Part shown: positions 34,401 through 45,306 of the stretch, in pieces | Numbering within the stretch: the stretch's first letter is position 1 | Layout of the letters: every line of letters begins with the position of its first letter | DNA from: Schistocerca nitens | Taxonomy: Eukaryota > Arthropoda > Insecta > Orthoptera > Acrididae | Direction: 5' to 3' | Assembly (NCBI RefSeq): GCF_023898315.1 | Contig: NC_064622.1 | Span: 80,787,387 to 80,851,386 of the forward strand | Length of the DNA: 64,000 nt | Notes under the pieces: model-generated | The model's database searches: none | What the model saw: the letters and a program-made list of their open reading frames with translations, nothing else | What the model was told of the DNA's origin: nothing | Translations under genes and position numbers: made by a program

Positions 34401-37400
34401 ACCATGGTTACCACATGTTGTTGACCACTTCAGCAGACTTAACAGCCACGCCACTCTGATGGCCGCCTGCCCCCCCCCCCCACCCCCCCCTCCACCCTAC
34501 CACGTACATCAATCATCATCTCGTAACAGCTGCAGTACAAGATCAGTTCAGATACTGTTTGCATCCTAAGACACAACTTTGTCCACTGCAACTATCCACC
34601 ATGGGAGTTTCCCGAAAGTTTATATATGATAAATGGCCAGAGTGTATTTATGAACAAGTAATTTAGTAATCGTAGTAATGAAGGCATTACACTATCACAT
34701 CATAATAGCGAACAGCAATTTTTTTCTGACTGCTTAAGGCGGAAATAATACTAATTTCATCGCAATATCCAGATTTTTTGCTTTCTAACTAACTCTTTGA
34801 AATTTCATTAATCTCATTCTACAACTTTAACTGCTTCGTCCACCCCATATCTGTTTCTTCTGCCTTCTCTTTGTCTAAGGCCATCGTAATATCAAGTACT
34901 AGCGTAACTCAAGGGAGGAAGATTGGGATTTTGATGTTCCATCGATGATGACGTCATTACCGGCGAAGCACGAGCTCCGATAGGACATCAACACGAAAGC
35001 TCGTGTCCTTTTTAAAATGTAACTTCGTTACATTCGTCTTAATGAGATTAGAGAAACGACAGAAGGACGCCGGGAAACACATTAGAAAGACATCGTAGCT
35101 GTAAACTTACCAGGCAATATAAATAGAGAAATAAGTAATTGTTATCGTTTCTTAAGCTAATCTACAAACTAAGACACCCGCTTTGCACATATCTGAAAAG
35201 AAAGTCTCCATAACACTGCATTTATTAAGTTAGTTTTTAGCCCCTTCACTTCAAGTGGCAATAGCGCTTTAGATTTGCGCCTGACTTTTCATTCTTCCGC
35301 CCAATAGTATCACAAATACCCTGAAATGACGTCATAAACAGCTTATCAATTTTTCTGGTATTATCTCTGGCACTACTGTAAGAGCTAGTCACTACACAGG
35401 GCGTGCCATCTTTATGTTTCTATTCTGGTGCACTTTTTGTGAGCAACACAGTACGAAATTTTCAGATTGCCTTATAGTGTGAAAGTCGAATGGTTAGCAG
35501 CGTTTACCCACCTTAAATTTCAGTGTAAATTATTTGTAAAACGTTATTTGTGTTCCGAGGTGCTGTACGTGGACTGCAGGTAGTTCATGCTTTGTGGTTG
35601 TCTTGAGTATCAGTACGGTTTTACTGTAGCGATTCTTTCTCATTATTTTCATGTCGACTTTCGTTACTGTAGGTGTGCTTCAAAACGTGTTCAGCCTGTC
35701 GTGGACGAATTGTACACTACTTCCAGCTCGTAATATGGTCTTTATCGTTTTAAGTCACTCGACACGTTTTCCCTGTTCAGAGACAATATAAACTAGTCAC
35801 TATGTCACAATTTTTCTACTATGTCACAATTTTTCTCGAATTTTGTAGATTTTTGTGTTCCCTTTCGCTATCGAAGTCTTCCTCTTTGCCCACAAGCCTT
35901 GTGTTTCTTAATTCTTCCCTACAACACTAAGCGTATCTGCGAATACTGTTGCCCCTACGGGCGGGTCAACAACAATGACAATCCACTCGCATAGTTTCAT
36001 GGTCGAGACCGCACCCTGCAAAGAATTTTGGAAATTTGTGGTATCTTCTATGGTACCAAACTGCTGAGATCATCGGTCCCTAGGCTTACACACTACTTAA
36101 TCTAACTGAAACTAACTTATTCTAAGGACAACATACACAGCCATGCCCAAGGGAGGGCTCGAACCTCCAACGGTGGGGAGCCGCGTGAACCGTGGCGAGG
36201 CGCTTGAGACCGCACGGCTACCCCGCGCGACTTGGAGAGACCAACTGCACGTAGCTATAGTCTCTAATCAACACAACCCTTAGATTTTCTTTTATCTTCC
36301 GCTCTCTGGACCATACTGCGAGTTCGTTAAACTTTTGGAAGTCAGCCTCAGTCTCCCGAAGGCACACATCAAACACTGCTGTTAATCAGACACAAGTCGT
36401 CCCCTGGAGCGTCAAGCTGACAGCGGCGGCAGGGACATCCTAGTGCAAGATTTTTATGCAGTACGTATCACAATTAGTAGCTAAAGCTGAAAACTAACAC
36501 CGATTAAAGTGTACGAGGAAGAAAGGAGGGAGGGGATGGGGGTGTCAAAGGTTAAGTCGCGTGTGTGTAGAAATGTTCCCGAACTGAACCTGCTGCTAAT
36601 TGTTGCAGTCAGCTTCCTTTCCTGTCAACTGATATAGAATCATGCCACATACGCTCTATTCCCGCCAGTAACGGGTTATTTAAAACCATACTCATGGCTA
36701 CTAACTGCCTTTTGAAACATATTTTTTCGATACTTTTGTGAACCAGCGTATGCAGGAACACTGAGGTTCTTGCAGTCCAATACAGTGAAAGACTTTTCAG
36801 TAAAAGTGCCTAGCAATCTGCTGGCTTCATACACTTGAACCACATCAGTCGTAATGTCAGAGGCAGCATCCAGTGTTGACCGAAGCCTGCCTGTCTAATA
36901 CTCTTGAATTATACCAATCATGTTGTCAGAGAGCGCTCACAATGTTGACTGAAGCCTCACTGTTTCCGGGAGACACACACTGACGATATTTCGTTGTTGA
37001 ACTGGAGATCTGTGTAGTGTACACTTAAAAAATTCAAGGGCACGCCCTTCTGGTCATATCTGTCAAGCGCTGTGTGTGTCTCTGACAGACATATTTGCAG
37101 AGAAAATTACAGCCAGCAACAGCAACCACTCAACAACGTCCGTGATAACCCATCTGAACTTAAGAGATAAAATGTATAGCCGCGAGCTGTAGCTAATGAA
37201 AGAGATAAGCATGGCCAGTCAATTTATGCAAACGTCTGTGCGTAGGGAAAGAAACAAATAGTAGGAAGGAAAGTTCTGAGATAAGCGAGAGGGAGGAAGG
37301 AACTAAAGCATGGGCACTTGAAAATAAGAAAGAATTATAAGTAGCGATGAGGCCGGCAGATACATAAAGCTTAAAATTTTCTCCAAACTAATCCCTTGAA

Positions 37401-39643
37401 CAACATCAGTTTATGCATTATTTTACCCTATCTTTCGTATCTTTTCATATTACTCTCGTTGATATTAACATCTAGTTGTTTCTGACGTTGCTGTATGTAA
37501 AGTATCGTTACCTACATACTGTAGCAAGAGCGTAATATTTATAGGGAAGGATACAATTGGTCTATAAGAAATAAATCAATAAAAGAGGTGCCACTGCAAG
37601 ACAATGAGTGCTGGATACAGTGCCTGAATCTCATAACGTTGTTCTGGTCGCGTTATAGCAATTATTCGACAATTTTCCACTCAGGGTGCAAAACTTATAC
37701 ATGACGAGTCATTGAGAGAATGATGGAGTGACGAGATGTTCACACCATTTGCGAATGGCTCCCCTTTCTTTCTTTCCTTTAATTGAATCAAAATACGTAT
37801 AGATCAATCCGACAGCTCAGGAACACAAGGAAAACTGCTTTATACCCGTAGAAGACGCTACATTACGTAGTTCATGAACTTCCTTTCGTCCTCCATTAAT
37901 TCAGCATGTAGCTCTTTTCATGGACACCGGGATCAACTATTTTAAGAAGGCATATCGCATCTCAGTCCGGTGGTTGCGTCGCTAAAGACGACCTTTTATG
38001 TTGCAAGATAAAGTTTCGGATTTTCGTTGGGAAAAGAAGATTTCTATTTTTAATTGAATTTCGAGAGTTTCGCTTTTTGATTTTCAGTTCCTATCCCCAT
38101 TTCCATCTCCTCTTTTCCCTCCTAATCACTGTTCATCGTCTCCATCCCATCCATTTTCCCATTTCCTACAACAACACTTTTTGTCGATCTCCTCCTCCTC
38201 TTTCTTTCAGTCCATTCTCCCCTGTCCATTATACATTACACTCGAAACGATGTCGAAATTAAGATATTGTGAGGTTATGTCCATTTGACGGGGACACGCA
38301 AATATGAGGTCTTCACTGGACTGCTGTTCAGGGTGACAAGAGAGGAGATACATGTTTCACGGCGTTAACTAAAGACTGTAGTCGTACAGGTTTTGTTGCC
38401 TCTCGCAACATCCATTCGCGCTTTGGTAAGTGAGCATCATGTGCTTCAAATGTCTGTGTACCTTTAAGGACGGTCGTAATCCATTATGAGACTGTAGGTC
38501 TGCAGGTAATGGTTACACAAGCACGTAAATGAGGGAGGTTGCCTTATGGGCTCACAAACCATGTTGGAGCTGTTGACAGCCGGTAGGTACAGCTACAGCC
38601 CGTGAATAACTGCCTTCAGCTGGCGGAATGTTTTTCGTGAGGTCGCAGTCCCATCCACTGAAGTGACTTTCGTGTCCATCGGACTTGTAATTTCAACAAG
38701 TCTCTTCTATTTTCTAGACTTTTCATTTCAATGCTGCTTTATTCTCTTAAAGTTAGTTGTGCTTTTTGGAAATTGATACATGTAAAAATATAAACGCTTC
38801 TACAAAAATATTTTCTTTGGAAGGAGAGAGGAGGGGCACCAGCACCTAATGTGAGACGGAGGACAGGTGTTTAATTACAGATTAATTGTCATATGGAATG
38901 GAAAGTCCAGCTGAGAGTTATAACTTAAGAATAATCATGTTTTGATATTTTCCAGAATGTACACCTGGGCAGACGAAGAAACAAGACTGCAACACATGCA
39001 ATTGTACCCCTACTGGAGTTTGGGCCTGTACTCGCAAGGGCTGTCAGCCCCATAAGAGAGGTGAGTTTGTGTCCTTTTCCTGTTTGAAATGTCACTTTGC
39101 AATGCGTTTAGTACTATGACATGATGACTGGGTGTTGTGTGATGTCCTTAGGTTAGTTAGGTTTAAGTAGTTCTAAGTTCTAGGGGACTGATGACCATAG
39201 ATGTTAAGTCCCATAGTGCTCAGAGCCATTTGAACCATAGTACTATGACATTTCATGTCTTTATATGGTATACACATGTTTCTTCAGAGCTTCAACAGTC
39301 AAATAGGAAGATGAACACCGAGTGTTAATTGTACTACACTCTTGTTCGTCTTTTTTTATCTTATTTATTATGTATTGTATTATTTACAATTCGATCAAAG
39401 CAGAATTTTAGACTCATAAGTGTCTCCGAGTGTTCAAGCCGCTGCTTTTAAGAGTCCCCACACTGTTGTGAAGGTATACGGAACAAACTTTCACATGGGA
39501 ATGTGTTGTGATGCCAGTATCACACTGTTGCAGAGGTTAGCTGCGAGCCGGGCACAACGTTCAAGGATAAATGCAACACGTGTCGCTGTGGAAGTGACGG
39601 AAAGTCGGCAGCCTGCACCCTCAAGGCGTGCCCTCACCAATAA
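31371..39643 (+). CDS. SGPP-1: pacifastin-type serine protease inhibitor precursor
   Basis: Three exons (31371-31434, 38956-39060, 39534-39643) encode 92 residues. Residues 1-19 are a typical signal peptide ending V-Q-A. Two pacifastin light-chain domains follow, each with six Cys in the pattern C-x9-C-N-x-C-x-C-x2/3-G-x3/4-C-T-x3-C, separated by Lys-Arg, a prohormone cleavage site. Domain 1 has C-T-R-K-G-C, so the P1 residue is Arg (trypsin type). Domain 2 has C-T-L-K-A-C, so P1 is Leu (chymotrypsin type). Both introns are phase 1 and one domain sits in each exon. The peptides closely match my memory of desert-locust SGPI-1 and SGPI-2, with a few differences (C-Q-P-H at the end of domain 1, V-S-C at the start and P-H-Q at the end of domain 2). 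The product is presumably secreted into haemolymph; the published symbol is used for this probable orthologue. Confidence 0.95.
31621..32880 (-). pseudogene. LINE ORF2 C-terminus, split by a CR1-like piece
   Basis: On the minus strand the right part (32850-32640) reads Q-F-K-F-L-G-V-K-I, the conserved F-L-G-V strand after the polymerase. The left part (32030-31621) reads A-Q-K-W-A-V-R-A-I, then S-C-R-P-L-F, S-L-G-I-L-T-L and finally F-Y-S-V-E-E-F. This is the C-terminal run of a jockey-like ORF2. The CR1-like fragment at 32038-32631 lies between them in the same orientation. Confidence 0.62.
32038..32631 (-). pseudogene. CR1-like LINE 3' fragment with GATGTA-type tail
   Basis: On the minus strand it encodes R-L-R-F-I-G-R-I-L-R-K-C, then L-V-R-P-I-L-E-Y-C-S-S-V-W-D and W-Q-T-L-Q-E-R. 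It ends in the 3' UTR (CCGCCACACACTG, GCGGAGTC) and a decayed (GATGTA)n tail at the left edge. It is a 5'-truncated copy of the same family as 47569, 49619 and 58858. Confidence 0.83.
32945..33640 (-). pseudogene. RTE-like LINE 3' fragment
   Basis: It begins with the same 3' end as the other RTE-like copies here (GTTGTGGTCTTCAG...GCCTGATTCGATAC) and continues with decayed C-terminal coding sequence on the minus strand. 33585-33640 resembles the L-E-K-A-F-D/N-V polymerase region, so the middle is probably deleted. Confidence 0.62.
33853..33890 (-). other. hammerhead-like motif
   Basis: Read on the minus strand: CTGAAGA, one extra T, a hairpin ATGTC/GGCAT with one G-T pair, then GAAACCGG. The layout is the same as at 30769 and in the palindrome ends. 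Confidence 0.36.
33895..36020. other. intron DNA without recognised genes
   Basis: No supportable gene. Contains a C-run near 34470-34488. The small inverted pair around 34970-35010 may be part of an old MITE. Confidence 0.45.
36025..36231 (-). mobile_element. tRNA-derived SINE, family C
   Basis: Minus-strand copy with TTGGAAATTTGTGGTA at its tail side, GGTTCGAGCCC as B-box-like sequence and a CCGTGCGGTCTCAAGCGCC head. No clear target duplication. Confidence 0.86.
36240..38950. other. intron DNA without recognised genes
   Basis: No coding exon, SINE or LINE supported. The C/T-rich tract at 38080-38230 resembles the pyrimidine-rich repeats at 7380-7850. Confidence 0.45.
38956..39060 (+). CDS. 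SGPP-1: pacifastin precursor exon 2 (inhibitor domain 1)
   Basis: It follows TTTTCCAG, is 105 bp, and encodes domain 1 with P1 Arg and the trailing Lys-Arg. It ends in phase 1 before GTGAGT. Confidence 0.95.
39123..39237 (+). mobile_element. truncated chimeric SINE in intron 2
   Basis: The 14-bp duplication TAGTACTATGACAT lies at 39109-39122 and 39238-39251. The insert starts GATGACTGGGTGTTGTG and ends AGCCATTTGAACCA. It has the A-family body joined to the D-type ACTGGGTGTT linker, like the copy at 60408. Confidence 0.92.
39534..39643 (+). CDS. SGPP-1: pacifastin precursor exon 3 (inhibitor domain 2)
   Basis: It follows CTGTTGCAG, encodes domain 2 with P1 Leu, and ends C-P-H-Q-stop (TAA 39641-39643). 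Confidence 0.94.
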
Positions 39644-39661
39644 ATAGAGAAAAAGGTAAAT
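39639..39661 (+). promoter_or_regulatory. AATAAA over the stop and a donor-like site
   Basis: AATAAA (39639-39644) overlaps the TAA stop. Twelve bases after the stop, AAAAAG|GTAAAT (junction before 39656) matches a splice donor. Either the 3' UTR is very short or it contains another intron leading to a distal exon I cannot see. Confidence 0.35.
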
Positions 39662-41955
39662 GCACAATAGCTGTTAGCAATCTGTAACTCAGTTACGTTC
39701 CTTCCATCCAAGAAAGTGTCATGAAGAGTTCTGAAATTTGCCAGTTTTTGTCTGATTTATGCCATAGACATCACATTTACAATATGACACGTTTTTTTAT
39801 ATTGTCTTCACACTTATCTTGAGATAAGGATTGGAATAACAGAAATTACACAATGATACAAATCGGTGGTACGTATCTGTTTCAGATGGCGTAGACCGGT
39901 TCGGAAACGCTTCTGACGAAATTTCATAGCATTCTACTTCAAATATCAGCTACTGTAATAGAGTTACATGGAACCACCACAACACTTTATCGTTTATTGT
40001 ATCATTTACGAAACACCCCGTGGAATATTTATTTTGATGAACTTTGACAAAATAATTGTCTAGCAGTCGATACTCCAAGGCGTCAGTGTGTCAGACGGCG
40101 CAACTCAACTTTGTTAATGCTGGTCACAGGAAATGCAGAATGCAGATTTAGCCTATTTGTCCTGCGTCAATTACAGATCCATGAACGCAACATAAATAAT
40201 GTTCTCTGAACTAAAGACGGAAGAAAACTAATCTTCTGCCCTGACGTACTATTCGAAGAACAGTTCCAAATTAACACTACTCAGTTAATCTCTAGGCAGG
40301 CGTTCCCTGTTCTGTTTCTACCGGAGACTAACCACAGTCTATCCATTGGCCACTGTTTCTATCTGACTCGACAACTTGAAGACTTGAGGTCACGACGAAC
40401 GCTCTGCAGGAACTCCCTAGCAAGACTCAGGCTGACTTACAGCTTCCAACACAACGTCTGCCCTTTCATGGTTACTTAAGCGCGCGTCTCCCTTCTTGGT
40501 GGCACTGCCGCTCCAGCTGGAGTGGTTCTTGCCGGCAGTGTGATTGGTTTGCGCGCAGTGATGTTCCTGCTGCAACCACGGTACTTCTGGTAACTGTTAT
40601 CACAAACTCTTCTTGTGTGGTACCTCAGTACACCGTAGTTACCAAGACTTTTAACTGGGCTGGCAACAGAGACTCGAATGGGCCCCAAAGAATGATATCG
40701 CAAAGTTTTTTCGGGTAATCATAAAGATCACAAAACTTGCCATCCAGTATCGTGCTTGCCATTCAGTGATTGAGAACAGCACTCTGTAACTATGCCTCTA
40801 AGGACGTGCACCATTTTTAAGTCAAGTAACTGTCTTTGGACTAAGAAACGGTCCACAATTTAAGACAATCAAAACAAGCACTTCATTTGTTTCGTTCTTC
40901 ATTGGAATGGAAGAGCTCATCTCGTTACTTACTGTCGGAAAGATGATGACTTCCATTCCCTCTGCCTTCATTTTTTTCTGGGACTTAAGGTTTGGTAAAT
41001 GGGGTTTACTAAGCCTCATGAGGTCAAATGAGAAACTACTTGATTAGGAGCGAAACTGACACGCAAGCCTTCAAAATAGCATCGAAAATAAAAGACTCTC
41101 ACACGCTGAGAGCAACAGGACAACTGTTTATTTATTTTTCCAGTGTACTGAAGGATATTCGCCTGGATGAGTGTGTGTAGCAAGTTAGTATTTCCAGTCT
41201 ATGTTGGACGCAGTCATACTTCTCGCATTGACTATTACTGTCAACGAAACGCAGGAATCCTGGGTTCAGTTATCCCATCCTTGGGATGAGCGAGACCCTT
41301 TCTTCCAGGAGCGCTAGACCTGTGAATCACTCAGGGGAGCTTCCAAGTTTGCAGCACCTGACACAGTTGCAACGGGACCTCATGGTGGGTCTCGATTTGG
41401 AGATTTGCTCTTAGCCTGCATCCTCCTTCTTCAGTACTATTTGGACCAAATATTTTCCTTATTACTTTTATATCACTCTTTTGAGTTTCTTCAATGTTTC
41501 TGTTTCCCATTAAAATTAGTGTTATAACCCCATAAAGACACTCTGGTTTCATGGCTATTTTGTAGTGTGACATTTTTGTGTATTTTGAGCAGAATTTTTA
41601 CTGTAAAGACCTTTTTTAAGCTTGTAAACTATTTTGTGACAATGAATTTTATTAACCGGTCTTTTTCAGGCAAGTTTGGCCTAAATATTTGAACTCTCTC
41701 GATTTTCTGGTACTCATTTTTTAGAATTTTCGGTACCACGTTGTTGCTAGAACTGCAGTTCGTCTCTTTCCTTTTATCGTAATTGGAGTCTCACTCTTTT
41801 TCTTGTTTCTTTAACAATTTCTATTTGTTTTTGTACTGTTTGAATGATGTGATACAGAATCGCTATTTATATTGTCTGAGACGTTGAAAACGACGCACCA
41901 CGAAGGAATTATACGAATGGGATGGAAATCGATATATGTGATGTAATTTGCAAAC
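39662..41955. other. no recognised gene
   Basis: Downstream flank of the pacifastin gene. A GC-richer segment at 40440-40690 could be part of an old LTR, but I found no matching ends. No coding sequence supported. Confidence 0.45.
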
Positions 41956-41959
41956 AAAT

Positions 41960-43060
41960 GACTAGAGTTTCAAAAAAACTGGATGATTTATTCAAGAGAA
42001 AAAACTTTACAGACTGAGCAAGTCAGTAACACGTTGGTCCACTTCTGGCCCTTATGCAAGTATTTATCCGGCTTGGTACTGATTGACAGAGTTGTTGACT
42101 CTCCTCCTGACAATATCGTACCGAAGTCTGTCCAATTGCCGCGTCAGATCGTCAAAACCCCGAGATTGTTGGAGGACCCCGCCCATTATTTTGCAAACTT
42201 TCTCATAAGGGAGTGATCTGCCGACATTGCCGGCCAATGCATGGTTTAGAAACAAGCAAACAAGCAGTAGAATCTCTCGCAGTGTTTGGGCGGCCATTAT
42301 CTTGCTGAAATATAAGCCCAGGATGGCTTTCCATGAAGGGCAACATAACGGCGCGTCAAATATCGTTGATGCAACGATGTGCTTTAAGGGTCCTACTGAT
42401 GACTACCAAAGGGGTCTTGCACTTAAATAAAATGGCACCTCAGATCAGCACTTCTGGATGTCGAACCATACGGAGGGTTGGTATCCCACCACTGTCCTGG
42501 ACATCTCCAGACACATCCTCGCTGGCCATCGGAGCTTATTTCGAAGCAGGACTCATCACTGAAGACAATTCTACCACAGTCAACGAGATTGCAGGCCGAA
42601 GACGTGTCTGGACACGCCCCGGGCATTGATCGAATACAGTCCTGATTGTCGCTCGCCATATGACCCGACAACCAGGAGCCATGATTAGGGGTCCCATTTC
42701 GTCTCATAACAGGCCTCCTGTGGTTGCCATCTGTTGCGATTTTACAGCACAGCTGTTCGTCGGCGATAGTCTACGCCCCGTTTTGTGCCGTTCGTGAAAT
42801 GCCATTCTGGGCATACATTTCACCAAGGTAATGCCCTCCCGTGCACGGAGAGGGTATGCTGCGTGTGTCCGTGCATACATACAAACCATACTTTGGCTAG
42901 CAAGTTCACTGCATCTCTCCCCAGTGGAGTACGTTTAGAGCATTATGGTTCGGGCCCTCCAAACAGCTCTGGATTTTGAAGATCTAACTCGCCAATTGGG
43001 CAGAATTCGGTGTCATATTCCTCAGGAGGACATCATGTCAATCAGTGCCGAGTGGGATAC
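41960..43060. mobile_element. Tc1-like transposon with inverted duplication
   Basis: On the minus strand, 42707-42423 reads I-V-F-S-D-E-S-C-F...G-C-V-W-R and 42297-42064 reads the C-terminus D-D-L-T-R-Q-L-D-R-L-R. From about 42785 to 43055 the plus strand carries a second, diverged copy of that C-terminal part (A-L-D-F-E-D-L-T-R-Q-L-G-R-I-R near 42960-43000). So 42090-42340 and 42785-43055 form an inverted repeat around the rest of the element. Frames are broken. Confidence 0.77.
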
Positions 43061-43064
43061 CTAA

Positions 43065-43380
43065 CACTTCACCGGCGTCTTCGGTCTAAGACTATCAGAA
43101 CTTTCCGTCTATGGTTCTGGATGAAAGTTGGACTTCTACAGGCACAAGCTTCATTTTAAAAACTTTATACTCCAAGAGATTTCTGTTGAAGAATGTTAAA
43201 TTTTTGATAAAATAGACAGTATGAATATTACTTTAAAAATGAATAGGGCTTAGAAGAAAAGAACCTTTTCCGAATTTTTCCTTTTTCAGTCCACAGTCAG
43301 ATCAAGGATATAGTTTTTGATGATGATGTTTTGGGTAGTAAATTTTAAACATCCAAAGATAAACAGTCTCGCTCTGTTGA
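43065..43380. other. no recognised feature
   Basis: AT-rich DNA between a Tc1 remnant and a SINE. Confidence 0.4.
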
Positions 43381-43388
43381 AGGAAGGA

Positions 43389-43593
43389 TAAAAATTTTGG
43401 AAATTTGTTGTAAGGGCTATGGGACCAAACTACTGAGGTCATCGGTCCCTAGGCTTACACACTAACTAACTTAACCTAACTTACGCTACGGACAACACAC
43501 ACATCCATGCCCGAGGGAGGACTCGAACCTCCGACGGGGGCAGCCGCGCAAACCGTGAAAAAACGCCTTGACCGCGCGGCTACCCTGTCCGGC
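43389..43593 (-). mobile_element. tRNA-derived SINE, family C
   Basis: Reverse-complement copy with GGTTCGAGTCC as B-box and CCGGACAGGGTAGCC as head. AGGAAGGA occurs on both sides (43381-43388 and 43594-43601). Confidence 0.9.
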
Positions 43594-43601
43594 AGGAAGG
43601 A

Positions 43602-44259
43602 AGACTCAGCTTTCAATGGAAGAGATCTTTCAGTTAATTACCTTTTTCCAGTAAATTATATGGATTAATAGTCACAAGGTTTAAATCACGTACGAAGGTA
43701 CGTCGTTTGAAATTGTTTCCATAGGAAAGGGAGCAGATGCTGCAGAAAGCAGTCTTGGAGAGGGAAGTATAGTCTTGAAGGGGAGCGCAAAGGCCCAAAG
43801 AGAACAAGAAATTCACGAAAGGCGAGGTTCCGGATTCGCGTTCTTGTCAGCACACAGTTTTAATGTCTCAGGAAGTGTTCTGAAAGATTTCTCGGTAAAA
43901 AATGTGTACTGTATTCAATAATACGTTCTAGTCAATACAGAACACAGACTCACATAAATCATACCTCCGTGCTAGACATTAGGCTGGAATTAATGTAACC
44001 GAAATACCTATTGAGTGTTCACGTAGAAGGATTTGTCTTTACAACGTTGCAAGGAATGAGAATCAGTTGACTAAGAAAGTCAACTACTTGTATCGCCAAC
44101 AGACGTTGGAAAGTTTTCCTCCAGAAACGTCATCCGTTCCGATAGTTTACGAGATATAATTGTCAAAATACTCTTAGTCAGTCAGTTACGTGACTAGAAG
44201 AAGACAGCTTGATTCTGTTCAGTAAAAGCGTCCGAGTACGCCCCCCCCCCCCTCTCTGA

Positions 44260-44308
<49 letters not shown>

Positions 44309-45040
44309 ACGTTACATGTCACATGCGCACGGGTTGTGTACTATGGATAGGGACCTAACAAATTGTTTCTAGGCCTCCCTCAATCCACAGCGACAGCCAC
44401 ACGGTCATTAAATCAGCTTCCTGGTTAACTGTTTCGATATAGGTCGTGTAGTTACCTACCCAATAACCCGTGCAACACACTTGAATTTACAGTTGCAGCA
44501 CTGGAGCAGTTCTTGAACATGGCTCTTGCAACGCAGTAACGCATGAAAATATTGAAGCGTTTGACAGCATTCCCCTAAGAGGATGTAACATAGGAGAGAA
44601 ATATCCCACAGTATGAGGTTAGGCTGAATTAAAAGAAATAATTTGATCTATGAAGCTCGGCTAATGGCATTTTTTTTCCTCACAGGGGTTACTTCCGAGT
44701 CTAGACTAATGCTGAAGAATGTCAGCAGTTAACAACACCTGTGCTGGCTGCAGCGACGTACGCCTTCCACTTCTCGAGACCATTTCAGGCTGTCATGCAG
44801 CTTCCGTGAAGTCCATCTGCACCAAAAACATTTTTTCGATTTGAAATTTTTCTGTATATTTTTGTAAATAATAAAAAATTCAAAAATATCTACTGTGTTA
44901 TCTTGTAGTTTCTGAACAACATATACCCTCTTCTCAAAACCTATGATTCATTTGTTTCGAATATTAAAGAAGTGTAAAACAGGAGATTTAAGGAAACGAG
45001 AAAAACATGTCAACGAGTTACAATTGGGACCGGTCAGCGC
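43602..45040. other. no recognised gene; contains a microsatellite
   Basis: Unassigned DNA with the compound simple repeat at 44240-44310. Confidence 0.45.
44240..44310 (+). repeat. C-run, (CT)n(CA)n compound microsatellite
   Basis: A run of C is followed by CT and then CA dinucleotides, the same order as at 18541 but with an added C-run. Confidence 0.97.
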
Positions 45041-45044
45041 ATGC

Positions 45045-45165
45045 AAGTAACCGGATGTAACAACCTGTAGGGATACGAAATGGAACGATCACATAGGTTC
45101 AGTCGTAGGTAAATCAGATGTCAGGATACGGTTAGTCAGTAGAACAATGGGAAAATGCAAAGGAG
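45045..45165 (+). pseudogene. small CR1-like LINE fragment
   Basis: The translation K-W-N-D-H-I...V-V-G-K-S-D-V-R-I-R-L-V-S-R corresponds to the K-W-N-D-H-I...V-G-K-A-D-A-R-L-R-F-I-G-R segment of the CR1-like copies at 47569 and 32038. Confidence 0.5.
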
Positions 45166-45306
45166 CTGATGTTTCAGTTAGTTTTTTCGAAAGGAGGATA
45201 GCTAGTTTTTTGAATATCAGTGCAGTCGTCCAGGATTTGAAATTAGCAGGGAACCCTGATTTGGATTACGCTTAACGGAAACGCTCCCTTTGATCGAACC
45301 TAACTA

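Larger units (their letters stand above)
31435..38955 (+). other. pacifastin intron 1 (7.5 kb)
   Basis: Starts GTGAGT and ends TATTTTCCAG. It contains minus-strand LINE pieces (31621-33640), a C-run near 34470-34488, a family C SINE (36025-36231), and otherwise unassigned DNA. A repeat-like stretch at 34915-35010 has an inverted pair around GCACGAGCT / AGCTCGTG. A C/T-rich tract lies at 38080-38230. Confidence 0.9.

Noticed and set aside
40440-40700. possible LTR or promoter in a GC-richer stretch
   Set aside because: No terminal TG...CA pair with a target duplication and no TATA-initiator pair could be shown.
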